From contig NZ_JPRH01000001.1 of assembly GCF_000737705.1 (NCBI RefSeq), positions 806,001-870,000 on the forward strand: 64,000 nucleotides of DNA. Reading direction: 5' to 3'. A program made the translations under genes and the position numbers. The notes beneath the pieces are model-generated. The model worked only from the letters and a program-made list of their open reading frames with translations. It had not been told where the DNA came from and did not search any database. The stretch is from Chryseobacterium soli (GTDB taxonomy: Bacteria > Bacteroidota > Bacteroidia > Flavobacteriales > Weeksellaceae). Positions 17,332 to 27,082 of this stretch are shown piece after piece; the stretch's first letter is position 1, and the number at the start of each line of letters is the position of its first letter.

Positions 17332-20300
17332 TTAATTTTTTTCAACATTTATCTTAAAATTAACCTCATCTATTTCGATTTCGTTAAAATTTGAAAGTGA
17401 AGATACAATTTCTATTTTATTTGACAAGACCTCAGATGAAATATATTCCTCATTTTTCTTGAAATCATCCAAGAATGGTGAATTTTCTTCCAAAAAGATG
17501 TTGATCCTGTCTGTCAGCTCAAAATCTTTCTCTTTTCTAAGGTTTTGAACCCTGTTAATCAATTCTCTTGCAATCCCTTCAGATTTTAACTCTTCTGTGA
17601 GCGTCAAATCTAATGCCACAGTTGTTTTTCCATCAGAAGTTACCGTCCATCCCGGAATGTCTTTTGTTGAAATTTCAACGTCATTCATTGTGATTTCGTA
17701 ACCCTGAACGTCTATTTTGCCTTCTTTTTCTAAAGCTGTAATCTGTTCCGCTGAAAAATCAGCAATTTGAGCTCCCACAACTTTCATATCCTTTCCTAAT
17801 TTAGGACCTAGGGTTTTAAAGTTCGGCTTGATCTGCTTGATGATTAAGTGAGCAGCTTCTTCAGCATTGATGAGCTGTAATTCTTTAACATTTACCTCCT
17901 GCTTGATCAGTTCTGCAACCGCAAGAATCTGTGCCTCTGCTTTGGCATCCAGTACCGGAACCAATACTTTCTGTAAAGGCTGACGTACTTTTATATTCTC
18001 CTTTTTTCTTAAAGAGAAGACCATACTGGTGATGCTCTGCGCCAAATGCGTTTTTTCAACCAGATCCTGATCGATCAAACTTTCATCTGCAACAGGGAAA
18101 TTTGTCAAATGTATAGATTCACCTTTGTCCTTACCCGTTACTTTATTAAGATCCTGATACAGCTGATCCATAAAAAACGGAGCAATAGGTGCCGATAATT
18201 TAGCAACCGTTTCCAGACAGGTATATAAAGTCTGGTAAGCAGATATTTTATCTTCGGAATAATCTCCTTTCCAGAAGCGTCTTCTGCATAATCTTACATA
18301 CCAGTTACTCAGGTTGTCATTCACAAATGTGCTGATGGCTCTTGCTACTCTTGTCGGTTCATAATCCTCGTAGAATGCTTTCACTTCTTTTATTAAAAGA
18401 TTCAGTTCAGAAAGTACCCAACGGTCGATCTCAGGACGGTTTTCTACTTCTTTTTCAGAATAATTGAATCCATCCACATTGGCATATAATGCAAAGAATG
18501 AATACGTATTATAAAGGGTTCCGAAGAACTTTCTTCTTACTTCGTCGATTCCTTCGATATCAAACTTCAGATTTTCCCAAGGGTTTGCATTTGAGATCAT
18601 ATACCATCTCGTAGCATCTGGCCCATAAACTGCTAATGTTTCAAACGGATCAACTCCATTTCCTTTGGATTTTGACATTTTCAGTCCGTTTTTATCCAGA
18701 ACAAGCCCATTACTCATTACATTTTTATAGGCAACTGAATCAAAAACTGCAGTTCCGATAGCATGCAGCGTATAGAACCATCCACGGGTCTGGTCAACTC
18801 CTTCCGCGATAAAATCTGCAGGGAACGCTTTACGATTGTCAATTAATTCTTTATTTTCAAAAGGATAATGCAATTGAGCGTAAGGCATCGAACCTGAATC
18901 AAACCAAACGTCGATCAGGTCGCTTTCACGATTCATTGCTTTTCCGGAAGCGGAAACCAAGACTATTTTATCGACTACATTTTTATGCAGATCAACCAAA
19001 GAATAGTTTTCCTCAGACATATTTCCTATTTCGAAATCTTTGAAAGGGTTTTCCTGCATGAATCCTTTTTCAACAGATTTTTCAATCTCATTGTATAATT
19101 CTTCTACAGAACCTATGATGATTTCTTCTTTCAGATCTTCCGTTCTCCAGATAGGCAACGGAATTCCCCAATAGCGGGAACGGGATAAATTCCAGTCGTT
19201 TACATTTTCAATCCAGTTCGCAAAACGTCCTTCTCCCGTCGATTTAGGCTTCCAGTTGATTTCTTTATTTAAATCTACCAGTCTGTCTTTCACAGCGGTC
19301 ATTTTAACAAACCATGAATCCAGCGGATAGTACAATACAGGCTTGTCAGTTCTCCAGCAATGTGGATAGCTGTGAACATATTTCTCTACTTTGAAGGCTT
19401 TATTTTCTGTTTTTAATAAAATGGCCAGTTCTACATCCCAGGATTTTTCAGGTGCAGTTCCATCATCGTAATATTCGTTCTTGATGTATTTTCCGGAGAA
19501 TAATTCAGGAACATTTTCTCCCCTGATAAATCTCCCCTGTAAATCTACCAGCGGAACCAGATTGTCATTTTCGTCTTTTATCAACATGGGCGGAATTCCG
19601 GCTTCTTTTGCCACTCTTGCATCATCCGCACCAAAAGTAGGAGCGATGTGAACGATACCGGTTCCGTCCTCAGTCGTTACAAAATCTCCTAAAATCACTC
19701 TGAAAGCTTTTTCAGGAGCATCGTTTGGAGTAAACCAGGGAACTAACTGCTCGTATTGAGTTCCAGTTAATTTTATGCCTGTAAATTCTTTTAAAATTTG
19801 ATAAGGAATCGTCTTGCTTTCTGATGTATAATTAGCGAAATCTTCATGACTCCCCTCCACATACTTTTTACCAAAGTTCTTTTCTAAAAGTACTCTCGCT
19901 AAAACAACGGTTATCGGTTCAAAAGTATATTGATTAAACGTTTTAACTAAGACATATTCAATATCTCTTCCTACAGCCAGCGCTGTGTTGGAAGGCAGGG
20001 TCCATGGAGTGGTTGTCCATGCAAGAATGCTTACGTCTCCTTCAGCATCACTAAATAATTCAGAAGATTCTTTCTTTACTTTAAACTGCGCTACCACTGT
20101 AGTATCAGAAACATCGTGATAAGTTCCAGGCATATTTAATTCGGCAGAAGAAAGTCCTGTTCCTGCTTTTGGAGAATAAGGCTGGATTGTATAACCTTTA
20201 TACAACAATTCTTTGCTGTATAACTGCTTAAGCAACCACCAAACCGTCTCCATGTATTTTGACTTATACGTGATATAGGGATCCTCAAGGTCTACCCAAT

Positions 20301-20721
20301 ATCCTATTTTTTCTGTAAGTTCATTCCACACGTCTGTATAACGCATTACCGCTTCACGACATGCTTTGTTGTAATCTTCAATAGAAATCTTTTTGCCAAT
20401 ATCTTCTTTAGTGATTCCTAATTCCTTTTCAACACCTAGCTCCACAGGAAGTCCATGAGTGTCCCATCCCGCTTTACGGAAAACCTGTTTCCCGTTCTGG
20501 GTTTGGTAACGGCAGAAAATATCTTTTAACGCTCTTGCCATTACGTGGTGAATTCCGGGCATACCGTTTGCTGAAGGCGGACCTTCATAAAATACAAACT
20601 CGGGTTGACCCTCACGAATTTCAACACTTTTATTGAAAGTTTCATTTTGTTTCCAAAATTCCGATACGTTCTCGGCTATATCAATAAGGTTGAGGTTTTT
20701 ATATTCTTTAAATTGGCTCAT
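17332..20721 (-). CDS. ileS: Isoleucyl-tRNA synthetase
   Basis: The product is 1129 aa from MSQFKEYKN; a slightly longer in-frame start at 20733 exists. The class I motifs are PSANGMPGIHHVMAR (HIGH-like GIHH) and KMSKSKGNGVDP. The editing domain and the C-terminal anticodon-binding region (IRELINRVQNLRKEKDFELTDR-like) are complete. It belongs to the long type of IleRS used by Bacteroidetes. No T-box is expected or seen. Confidence 0.97.
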   Translation of the reverse strand: MSQFKEYKNLNLIDIAENVSEFWKQNETFNKSVEIREGQPEFVFYEGPPSANGMPGIHHVMARALKDIFCRYQTQNGKQVFRKAGWDTHGLPVELGVEKELGITKEDIGKKISIEDYNKACREAVMRYTDVWNELTEKIGYWVDLEDPYITYKSKYMETVWWLLKQLYSKELLYKGYTIQPYSPKAGTGLSSAELNMPGTYHDVSDTTVVAQFKVKKESSELFSDAEGDVSILAWTTTPWTLPSNTALAVGRDIEYVLVKTFNQYTFEPITVVLARVLLEKNFGKKYVEGSHEDFANYTSESKTIPYQILKEFTGIKLTGTQYEQLVPWFTPNDAPEKAFRVILGDFVTTEDGTGIVHIAPTFGADDARVAKEAGIPPMLIKDENDNLVPLVDLQGRFIRGENVPELFSGKYIKNEYYDDGTAPEKSWDVELAILLKTENKAFKVEKYVHSYPHCWRTDKPVLYYPLDSWFVKMTAVKDRLVDLNKEINWKPKSTGEGRFANWIENVNDWNLSRSRYWGIPLPIWRTEDLKEEIIIGSVEELYNEIEKSVEKGFMQENPFKDFEIGNMSEENYSLVDLHKNVVDKIVLVSASGKAMNRESDLIDVWFDSGSMPYAQLHYPFENKELIDNRKAFPADFIAEGVDQTRGWFYTLHAIGTAVFDSVAYKNVMSNGLVLDKNGLKMSKSKGNGVDPFETLAVYGPDATRWYMISNANPWENLKFDIEGIDEVRRKFFGTLYNTYSFFALYANVDGFNYSEKEVENRPEIDRWVLSELNLLIKEVKAFYEDYEPTRVARAISTFVNDNLSNWYVRLCRRRFWKGDYSEDKISAYQTLYTCLETVAKLSAPIAPFFMDQLYQDLNKVTGKDKGESIHLTNFPVADESLIDQDLVEKTHLAQSITSMVFSLRKKENIKVRQPLQKVLVPVLDAKAEAQILAVAELIKQEVNVKELQLINAEEAAHLIIKQIKPNFKTLGPKLGKDMKVVGAQIADFSAEQITALEKEGKIDVQGYEITMNDVEISTKDIPGWTVTSDGKTTVALDLTLTEELKSEGIARELINRVQNLRKEKDFELTDRINIFLEENSPFLDDFKKNEEYISSEVLSNKIEIVSSLSNFNEIEIDEVNFKINVEKN

Positions 20722-20925
20722 TGTATTTCTCAATATCGTTGATTAATTAAGTTTGCAAATTTAGTGATTTTTTGTCGGTTTATAATATATGTTTTATTTT
20801 GATATCATCTATTAAAAACTTCAATTTCAGAAATATAAATACAGGCATGTTTATAATGTGAATTGGTGAGGAAGAATTGTGCTGTATTTTAATTTAAATT
20901 ATTGAAAATTTCATGATACTCTCGC

Positions 20926-21000
20926 AGATTTTACAGATCATACAGATTTGTTTAAAAGCAAACATCTGTGAAAATTTGTGTGATCTGGGGTAATAAAAAG
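20926..21000. repeat. Dispersed intergenic inverted repeat (copy 1)
   Basis: Most of the 390-base gap between ileS and the ligase gene is AT-rich and featureless, but this part is structured. CAGATCATACAGATTTG (20934-20950) is nearly complementary to AAATTTGTGTGATCTG. The sequence starts with CTCGCAGATT. The right part AACATCTGTGAAAATTTGTGTGATC recurs with few changes at 56269-56293, so this is a repeat family and not a gene-specific site. Confidence 0.7.
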
Positions 21001-21111
21001 TGCCACAATTCTCTCTTTGCATAGATTTCGCAACATTACAGCTACATTTTACAGGAATACCCCCATACAATATCTAAGTTTTAATAAATTTGTCTTCTAA
21101 AATTACAATCA

Positions 21112-22404
21112 TTGGAATTCTATCCATCAATAGAACGGTCGGACGTTCAGCAAATCAAAATAATTCAGGAGGAAAAACTTCGGGAGCTTTTGGTGTACCT
21201 TCAAAACAATTCGCCATTCTACCAGAACTTATTCAGAGAACATGATATCAACATTCATGATATTCAGTCTTTAGAAGATCTGCAGAAAATTCCCACGACC
21301 ACAAAAAATGATCTTCAGGAGCATAACCACGATTTTTTCTGCATTCCACCGGATAAAATTGTCGATTATAGTACAACTTCAGGAACATTGGGTGATCCGG
21401 TAACTTTTGGTTTATCAGACAGTGACCTTGAAAGACTGGCCTACAATGAAGCAATTTCTTTTGCCTGTGCGGGGATCCAAAAAGGCGATGTGGTACAAAT
21501 GGTGACCACTATTGATAAACGATTTATGGCAGGACTGGCCTATTTTCTGGGGTTAAGGAGAATGGGTGCCAGTGTGGTACGGATGGGTCCGGGAATTCCT
21601 GAATTGCAATGGGATTCTATTTTCAGATACCGGCCGAAATATCTGATCACCGTTCCTTCTTTTCTGCTGAAAATGATAGATTATGCTGAAAAACATGGAG
21701 TAGATTATAAAAACTCCAGTGTGTATGGGGCCGTTTGTATTGGAGAAAGCATCAAAAATCAGGATTTTACAGATAATATTCTTTCCCAGAAAATCAAAGA
21801 AAAGTGGAATATTAAATTATTCTCAACCTACGCCTCCACAGAAATGAGCACAGCCTTTACCGAATGTGAATTTCAGGTCGGAGGGCATCATCATCCTGAA
21901 CTGATCATCACTGAAATTCTTGATGATAACGGAAATCCTGTAAAAGAAGGAGAAAGCGGGGAACTTACGATTACCACATTAGGCGTAGAAGCAATTCCTT
22001 TATTGAGATTTAAAACCGGTGATATCGTAAAAGCACATTACGAACCTTGTCAGTGCGGCAGAACAACAATGCGTCTGGGGCCCGTGGTAGGTAGAAAACA
22101 GCAGATGATCAAATACAAAGGGACAACGCTATATCCCCCTGCAATGACGGATATCCTGAATGATTTTAATAGCATTTCCTGTTATCAGATTGTTATTCAG
22201 TCTAATGAATTAGGATTGGATGAAATTATCATTAAAGTAAGTACCGAAGAAGAACATGAAAATTTTGTCAATGAAGTGAGAGACCATTTTCGCGCAAAAT
22301 TAAGAGTAAGTCCAAAAATTGAAGTGATAGATTTTACGGTTTTGTCTAAGACAGTCTTTCATCCAAACAGCAGAAAACCAATTACTTTTGTTGATTTGAG
22401 ATAG
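21112..22404 (+). CDS. Phenylacetate-CoA ligase-like AMP-forming enzyme (aryl starter activation)
   Basis: This enzyme of 430 aa has an adenylate-forming P-loop (STTSGTLGDPV), a YASTEMS block and a C-terminal subdomain, as in the PaaK-like ligase family. No ATG fits, so the start is a TTG giving MEFYPSIER. Next to tyrosine ammonia-lyase and an ACP, the likely job is to activate 4-coumarate (as CoA thioester or loaded on ACP) for aryl polyene extension; this is inference. A TAAATTTG box lies at 21085-21092, without a clear -33 element. It opens the plus arm of the flexirubin cluster. Confidence 0.85.
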   Translation: MEFYPSIERSDVQQIKIIQEEKLRELLVYLQNNSPFYQNLFREHDINIHDIQSLEDLQKIPTTTKNDLQEHNHDFFCIPPDKIVDYSTTSGTLGDPVTFGLSDSDLERLAYNEAISFACAGIQKGDVVQMVTTIDKRFMAGLAYFLGLRRMGASVVRMGPGIPELQWDSIFRYRPKYLITVPSFLLKMIDYAEKHGVDYKNSSVYGAVCIGESIKNQDFTDNILSQKIKEKWNIKLFSTYASTEMSTAFTECEFQVGGHHHPELIITEILDDNGNPVKEGESGELTITTLGVEAIPLLRFKTGDIVKAHYEPCQCGRTTMRLGPVVGRKQQMIKYKGTTLYPPAMTDILNDFNSISCYQIVIQSNELGLDEIIIKVSTEEEHENFVNEVRDHFRAKLRVSPKIEVIDFTVLSKTVFHPNSRKPITFVDLR

Positions 22405-22436
22405 ATTAAAGAGGATAATTAAAAAAAATATAAACT

Positions 22437-23048
22437 ATGAAAAAACTATTCTTGCTGTTGTGTATGGCAATGACAACGATAGCTTTCGGGCAGAACGATT
22501 TGAAATTTATTTCTGGAAATTTTGATTTTATAAAAGACCAGACTGAAATTAATGTGCAATTGAAATTTGATAATACGCTGTATCAAGTAGAGAATATGAC
22601 AGAAGCTCAATATCTTGAGAAGAGAAAAAAAGATGTTTTAGCAAATCCTAAAAAGACAGAAGCAGACTGGGAAAAATGGTATGGAGAATGGGAGAGATTT
22701 AAAAATTCTGAATATCTGAAATATTTCTTAAAAGGGGCTAATAGTAAGTCAAAAATTGTTTTTGGCAATGACAGCAAAGCAAAATACACCTTAATTATTG
22801 ATGCGAAATGGATCTATGCAGGATGGCATGCTGGAATTGTTGCAGAGGAAGCAAAACTAACTTCAAATATGAAATTTGTAGAAACGGATGACCCTACAAA
22901 AGTGGTCATGGAAGTAGAGGGTGAGAAAATGTTGGGAAGACGAGAAAATAAAGATTTTGTCATGGAATATGGAAGAATCGCAGCAGCATATGAAGTTACA
23001 GGGAGAAGATTAATAGGGAAAGAATTTAAAAAAGTTTTTAGAAAATAA
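22437..23048 (+). CDS. Secreted hypothetical protein
   Basis: Family not recognised. It has a Sec signal peptide ending near TIAFGQ and a mature part of about 185 residues. A charged helix (EKRKKDVLANPKKTEADWEKW) and a mixed alpha/beta C-terminal half are visible. It sits between the ligase and a strong terminator in the same direction, so it would be co-transcribed with the ligase. Involvement in pigment export is possible but nothing in the sequence shows it. Confidence 0.7.
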   Translation: MKKLFLLLCMAMTTIAFGQNDLKFISGNFDFIKDQTEINVQLKFDNTLYQVENMTEAQYLEKRKKDVLANPKKTEADWEKWYGEWERFKNSEYLKYFLKGANSKSKIVFGNDSKAKYTLIIDAKWIYAGWHAGIVAEEAKLTSNMKFVETDDPTKVVMEVEGEKMLGRRENKDFVMEYGRIAAAYEVTGRRLIGKEFKKVFRK

Positions 23049-23052
23049 CAAG

Positions 23053-23081
23053 AACCGGCCTGAAATTCAGGCCGGTTTTTT
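23053..23081 (+). terminator. Strong intrinsic terminator
   Basis: AACCGGCCTGA/TCAGGCCGGTT with loop AAT, followed by TTTT. It ends the ligase-secreted protein unit and also overlaps the 3' end of the convergent FAD oxidoreductase gene. Confidence 0.93.
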
Positions 23082-24336
23082 ATGGTTGTTCTTGCTTTTG
23101 CTCTCTTTCAAGCTTAATCAGATTCGCAAGATTTTTAATTACGGTGTCATGTTTTTTTACAAAAGGATTGTCTTTATTCCATACATATCCCGCTAAAACG
23201 GCACATATTTTTCTTTTTACATCCTCATTTTCAGGTCGGTGGAAGAATAATTCTTGAAGATTTCCGGTATACCATTCTTTTACATAAGTAGTGAAAACAT
23301 CTACACCATATAATATATAGTCCGTATATTCTTTCTGCCAGTCTATGGTTTCTCCATTCAACTGTCTTATAGCCAGTTTTGCGGCAAGCATTCCTGATTC
23401 TGTGGCAAACGCCATTCCTGATGAGAAAACGGGATCAAGGAATTCAGAAGCATTGCCTGTTAATGCAAATCCGTCACCGAATAATTTTTTAACAGAACAT
23501 GAATAATCTTTCAGATGTCTGGGTTCAAAAAGGAAATCCAGTTCTCCGAAACGCTTAACATAATAATCAGAAAGGGAAATCGCCTTTTTAAGAGCCTCAG
23601 TTGGATCTCCGTTTGCGGACAGTTTTTCAATATAATCAGTCGGGCCAACAATTCCTATACTTGTATTTCCATTAGAAAAAGGGATCACCCAAAGCCATAC
23701 TTCAGTTTCAATAATATCAAAAGAAATCAAGGTTCCTTCAACACCTTCCTCTCTGTTAAGGTCTTCTACATGGGCGAAAATAGCAGAATGGGGAGAAAGT
23801 TTTGAGGGCTTTTCAAGATCGAGAAGACGGGGAAGCACTCTTCCGTAACCACTGGAATCAATGACAAACTTAGAATGAATCTCCTTCATTTCGCCATTTT
23901 TATTTTTTACGGTGGTGATAGAATCTGTTCCGTTGAATGTAATCCCAACGACCTCAGTTTCAAACTCAAGGTCAACTCCTTTATTAATTACCTCTTGCGC
24001 AAGGGTATTATCAAAATCAGCTCTCGGAACCTGCCAGGTCCAATCCCAGCCTTCGCCGAATTTATCACTGAAATCAAAAAGACAAACCTCGTCACCTCTT
24101 AAGAAACGGGCGCCCAGCTTTTTTTCAAAACCCATGGCATCCAGAGCAGGAAAAAGACCGGCTTCCTCAAAATGATCCATCACTCTGGGGATTAAACTTT
24201 CGCCGACAACTAATCTTGGGAATTTTGTTTTTTCAACAACCTTCACGTTGATATTGTTCTTCTTTAAGTATGAAGAAGATACGCATCCGGAAGGCCCAGC
24301 TCCGATTACGAGAACATCAACAAATTCTTTGCTCAT
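23080..24336 (-). CDS. FAD-dependent oxidoreductase, halogenase-like
   Basis: The N-terminal Rossmann motif is VIGAGPSG. GESLIPRVMDHFEEAG and WDWTWQVPR follow; the latter matches the WxWxIP pattern of flavin-dependent halogenases. KKLGARF lies where halogenases carry their active-site Lys. Length (418 aa) also fits. Geranylgeranyl reductase and tryptophan-halogenase families share this fold, so chlorination is not proven. In a flexirubin locus it could hydroxylate or chlorinate the phenolic ring; some flexirubins are chlorinated. It is divergent from TAL. Confidence 0.8.
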   Translation of the reverse strand: MSKEFVDVLVIGAGPSGCVSSSYLKKNNINVKVVEKTKFPRLVVGESLIPRVMDHFEEAGLFPALDAMGFEKKLGARFLRGDEVCLFDFSDKFGEGWDWTWQVPRADFDNTLAQEVINKGVDLEFETEVVGITFNGTDSITTVKNKNGEMKEIHSKFVIDSSGYGRVLPRLLDLEKPSKLSPHSAIFAHVEDLNREEGVEGTLISFDIIETEVWLWVIPFSNGNTSIGIVGPTDYIEKLSANGDPTEALKKAISLSDYYVKRFGELDFLFEPRHLKDYSCSVKKLFGDGFALTGNASEFLDPVFSSGMAFATESGMLAAKLAIRQLNGETIDWQKEYTDYILYGVDVFTTYVKEWYTGNLQELFFHRPENEDVKRKICAVLAGYVWNKDNPFVKKHDTVIKNLANLIKLEREQKQEQP

Positions 24337-24337
24337 C

Positions 24338-24372
24338 TTGATTTTTTATTTTAATAATAACTTCTATCTTTG
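24338..24372 (+). promoter_or_regulatory. Probable promoter of the TAL operon
   Basis: TATCTTTG (24365-24372) is a full -7 match. The nearest upstream TTG (24338-24340) lies 24 bases away, slightly beyond the usual spacing. Start point near 24380, leader about 55 bases. Confidence 0.5.
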
Positions 24373-24433
24373 CCGCAAAATTAGTGACAAATAATTAATA
24401 TTTTACAAAATTAGCAACTATTACTTTTAATTG

Positions 24434-25960
24434 ATGAAAATAAACAACTTTTTAGAACTGAAGGATTTTCAAAAAATTATCATTGAGAATGAAAAAATAG
24501 AACTGGATGATTCACTGTTAGATAGAGTGGAGGCCAGTTTCCAATTTTTAAAAGAATTTTCGAAAAACAAAGTAATATATGGGGTAAATACCGGTTTCGG
24601 GCCAATGGCTCAGTTTAAAATCAGTGACGAAGATACCCATCAGCTTCAGTATAATCTCATAAGAAGTCATTCTTCCGGTATCGGAAATCCTCTGCCTCCA
24701 CAGGAAGTTAAAGCCTGTATGCTGGCGAGATTAAATACACTCTCATTAGGAAATTCAGGAGTGCATCATTCTGTTATTGATCTCCTTAGAGAATTGATTA
24801 ACAGAGATGTTACGCCGCTTATTTTTGAACACGGCGGAGTAGGTGCGAGCGGAGACCTTGTACAGCTTGCCCATCTGGCACTAGTACTGATTGGTGAAGG
24901 AGAAGTTTTCTATAAAGGAGATAGGAAATTAACCAAAGAAGTCTTTGAAATTGAAGGATTAAGTCCTATAAAAGTAGAGATTCGTGAGGGACTTGCTTTA
25001 ATGAACGGGACATCCGTAATGTCAGGAATTGGTATTGTGAACGCTTACAAAGCCAATCAGCTGACCGACATTTCCATAAAACTTTCTTGTGCGATCAATG
25101 AAATCGTTCAGGCGTATGATGATCACTTATCAGAAGCATTGAACGGAACCAAAAAGCACTACGGTCAGCAGAAGGTTGCAGAAAGAATGCGCGCTCATTT
25201 GTCTGACAGCAAACTGATCAGAAAGAGAGCGGACCACCTGTACACTCACTTTGAAGAGCAGGAAAAAGTATTTAAGGAAAAAGTACAGGAATATTATTCA
25301 TTAAGATGTGTTCCGCAGATCTTAGGGCCTGTTTTAGATACGTTAGAATATACAGAGAATGTTCTTGAAAATGAGATCAATTCAGCTAATGATAATCCGA
25401 TTATTGATGTTGAAGGCCAGCACGTTTACCACGGTGGGAACTTCCATGGAGATTATATTTCATTGGAAATGGACAAACTGAAAATTGTAGTGACCAAACT
25501 CACCATGCTTGCTGAAAGACAGTTGAACTATCTGCTGAATGCAAAAATCAATGAAATTCTGCCTCCATTTGTGAATTTGGGGAAATTAGGATTTAATTTC
25601 GGGATGCAGGGAGTTCAGTTTACAGCAACTTCTACAACGGCTGAAAGCCAGATGCTGTCCAACTCAATGTATGTTCACAGTATTCCTAATAATAATGATA
25701 ATCAGGATATTGTAAGCATGGGAACCAATGCTGCGGTGATCTGCAGAAAGGTAATTGAAAATGCATTTGAAGTATTGGCGATTGAGGCTATTACCAGTGT
25801 GCAGGCTATTGAATATCTGAATTTTCAGGATAAAATATCTTCATCTACAAAAGAATTGTATGATGAAATCAGAAAGATTATTCCTGCCTTTTCAGATGAT
25901 ATGGTGATGTATCCTTATCTGGAGAAGGTGAAGCAGTATCTTAAAGGAACCAAAGCATGA
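24434..25960 (+). CDS. Tyrosine ammonia-lyase (aromatic amino acid ammonia-lyase)
   Basis: It converts L-tyrosine to 4-coumarate, the aryl starter of flexirubin. The 508-aa protein has the ASG triad (residues 138-140, GGVGASGDL) that forms the MIO cofactor. It also has VIYGVNTGFG with the catalytic Tyr, and QLQYNLIRSHSSG in the substrate-selecting loop. These segments closely match, as I recall them, the Flavobacterium johnsoniae TAL, a proven tyrosine enzyme. ATG preferred over an adjacent TTG. The following gene overlaps by 4 bases, indicating coupling. Confidence 0.93.
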   Translation: MKINNFLELKDFQKIIIENEKIELDDSLLDRVEASFQFLKEFSKNKVIYGVNTGFGPMAQFKISDEDTHQLQYNLIRSHSSGIGNPLPPQEVKACMLARLNTLSLGNSGVHHSVIDLLRELINRDVTPLIFEHGGVGASGDLVQLAHLALVLIGEGEVFYKGDRKLTKEVFEIEGLSPIKVEIREGLALMNGTSVMSGIGIVNAYKANQLTDISIKLSCAINEIVQAYDDHLSEALNGTKKHYGQQKVAERMRAHLSDSKLIRKRADHLYTHFEEQEKVFKEKVQEYYSLRCVPQILGPVLDTLEYTENVLENEINSANDNPIIDVEGQHVYHGGNFHGDYISLEMDKLKIVVTKLTMLAERQLNYLLNAKINEILPPFVNLGKLGFNFGMQGVQFTATSTTAESQMLSNSMYVHSIPNNNDNQDIVSMGTNAAVICRKVIENAFEVLAIEAITSVQAIEYLNFQDKISSSTKELYDEIRKIIPAFSDDMVMYPYLEKVKQYLKGTKA

Positions 25961-27063
25961 AAAAAATAATCATTTTTTCATTATTTTTCCTTGGGCAATC
26001 CATATTTGCTCAAAAACTGGCATTAGTTAAAGAAAAAGCCAAGATTGGCTATATTGATACATCAGGTACATATAGTATAGAACCGAACTTTGATACCTCG
26101 AAAAGTTTTTCAGATGGATTAGCCGCTGTAAAAATTGGAAAGTTCTGGGGATTTATAGGCAAAGATGGTAAGATGGAGATCGAGCCTGCATTTTCAAATG
26201 TGAAAGATTTTCATGACGGAATCTGTATGGTTGAAAGTGATGGTGGCTGGTATTATATCAATAAAAAAGGGGAAAAACTGACGATGCCTTCTTCCGATAA
26301 GCTCTATGATTTTAATGAAGGACTGGCTTTGATGAAAGTAGCCGGAAAAATCGGAGCCTTTGATACCAATGGCAAAGTAATCATCCCCGCAGAATATGAT
26401 GTGATTAAACCTTTTAACAATGGGTTTGCAAAAGTATCTAAGAAAGGGCAATGGGGAATCATTGATACTACCGGGAAAGTAACTGTTCCGTTAGAATATG
26501 ACAATATTGGAGAATATGTGAACGGCATTACCTGGGCACAGAAAGGAGATGCCTATGGAATCATTGATGGCGATCTGTTCAGAGAATTGGAAGGAGCCGA
26601 CGATATCTGGGACTTTGGAAGTCAATCTATCACTTACGCCCGCAAAAACGGGAAAGTAGGATTTACGGATAAAACAGGGAACTGGATTATAGAGCCTAAG
26701 TTCGACAAAGCAAGAGCTTTTAATCAAAACCTGGCTCCCGTATCTGTAGGAGGAAAGTGGGGATACATAGGACTCGATGGAAATTACGTGATTGAACCTG
26801 CTTATAATGATGCTGAGGTGTTCAGTGACGACCGTCTTGCACCGGTAAAAGGAAAAAGCTGGGGTTTCATTGATCCTTCAGGAAAACTGGTAATTCCGAT
26901 GGAATATGACATTACCGTAAGTTTTGGATTCAATGAAAAAAATAAAGGCTTCAATGACGGTGTTTCCAGAGTGAAGAAATCCGGAAAATGGAGCTTTATT
27001 GATACATCCGGAAATATATTGGGAAATAAATGGTTCTATAATGCAGAACTTTTTCAAAATTAA
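25957..27063 (+). CDS. Secreted WG-repeat protein
   Basis: A signal peptide (MKKIIIFSLFFLGQSIFAQ) is followed by about ten WG-type beta repeats. Examples are FWGFIGKDG, QWGIIDTTG, KWGYIGLDG and SWGFIDPSG, spaced roughly 30-45 residues. WG repeats form repetitive beta structures; their ligands are mostly unknown. The ATGA overlap with TAL (4 bases) ties it to the pigment operon. A periplasmic or surface scaffold for pigment or envelope assembly is possible, but I cannot support a mechanism. Confidence 0.85.
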   Translation: MKKIIIFSLFFLGQSIFAQKLALVKEKAKIGYIDTSGTYSIEPNFDTSKSFSDGLAAVKIGKFWGFIGKDGKMEIEPAFSNVKDFHDGICMVESDGGWYYINKKGEKLTMPSSDKLYDFNEGLALMKVAGKIGAFDTNGKVIIPAEYDVIKPFNNGFAKVSKKGQWGIIDTTGKVTVPLEYDNIGEYVNGITWAQKGDAYGIIDGDLFRELEGADDIWDFGSQSITYARKNGKVGFTDKTGNWIIEPKFDKARAFNQNLAPVSVGGKWGYIGLDGNYVIEPAYNDAEVFSDDRLAPVKGKSWGFIDPSGKLVIPMEYDITVSFGFNEKNKGFNDGVSRVKKSGKWSFIDTSGNILGNKWFYNAELFQN

Positions 27064-27082
27064 AAAAAACTAACACTAAGAC

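Noticed and set aside
20756-20763. CAAATTTA as an ileS promoter -7 box
   Set aside because: No -33 partner at the proper distance.
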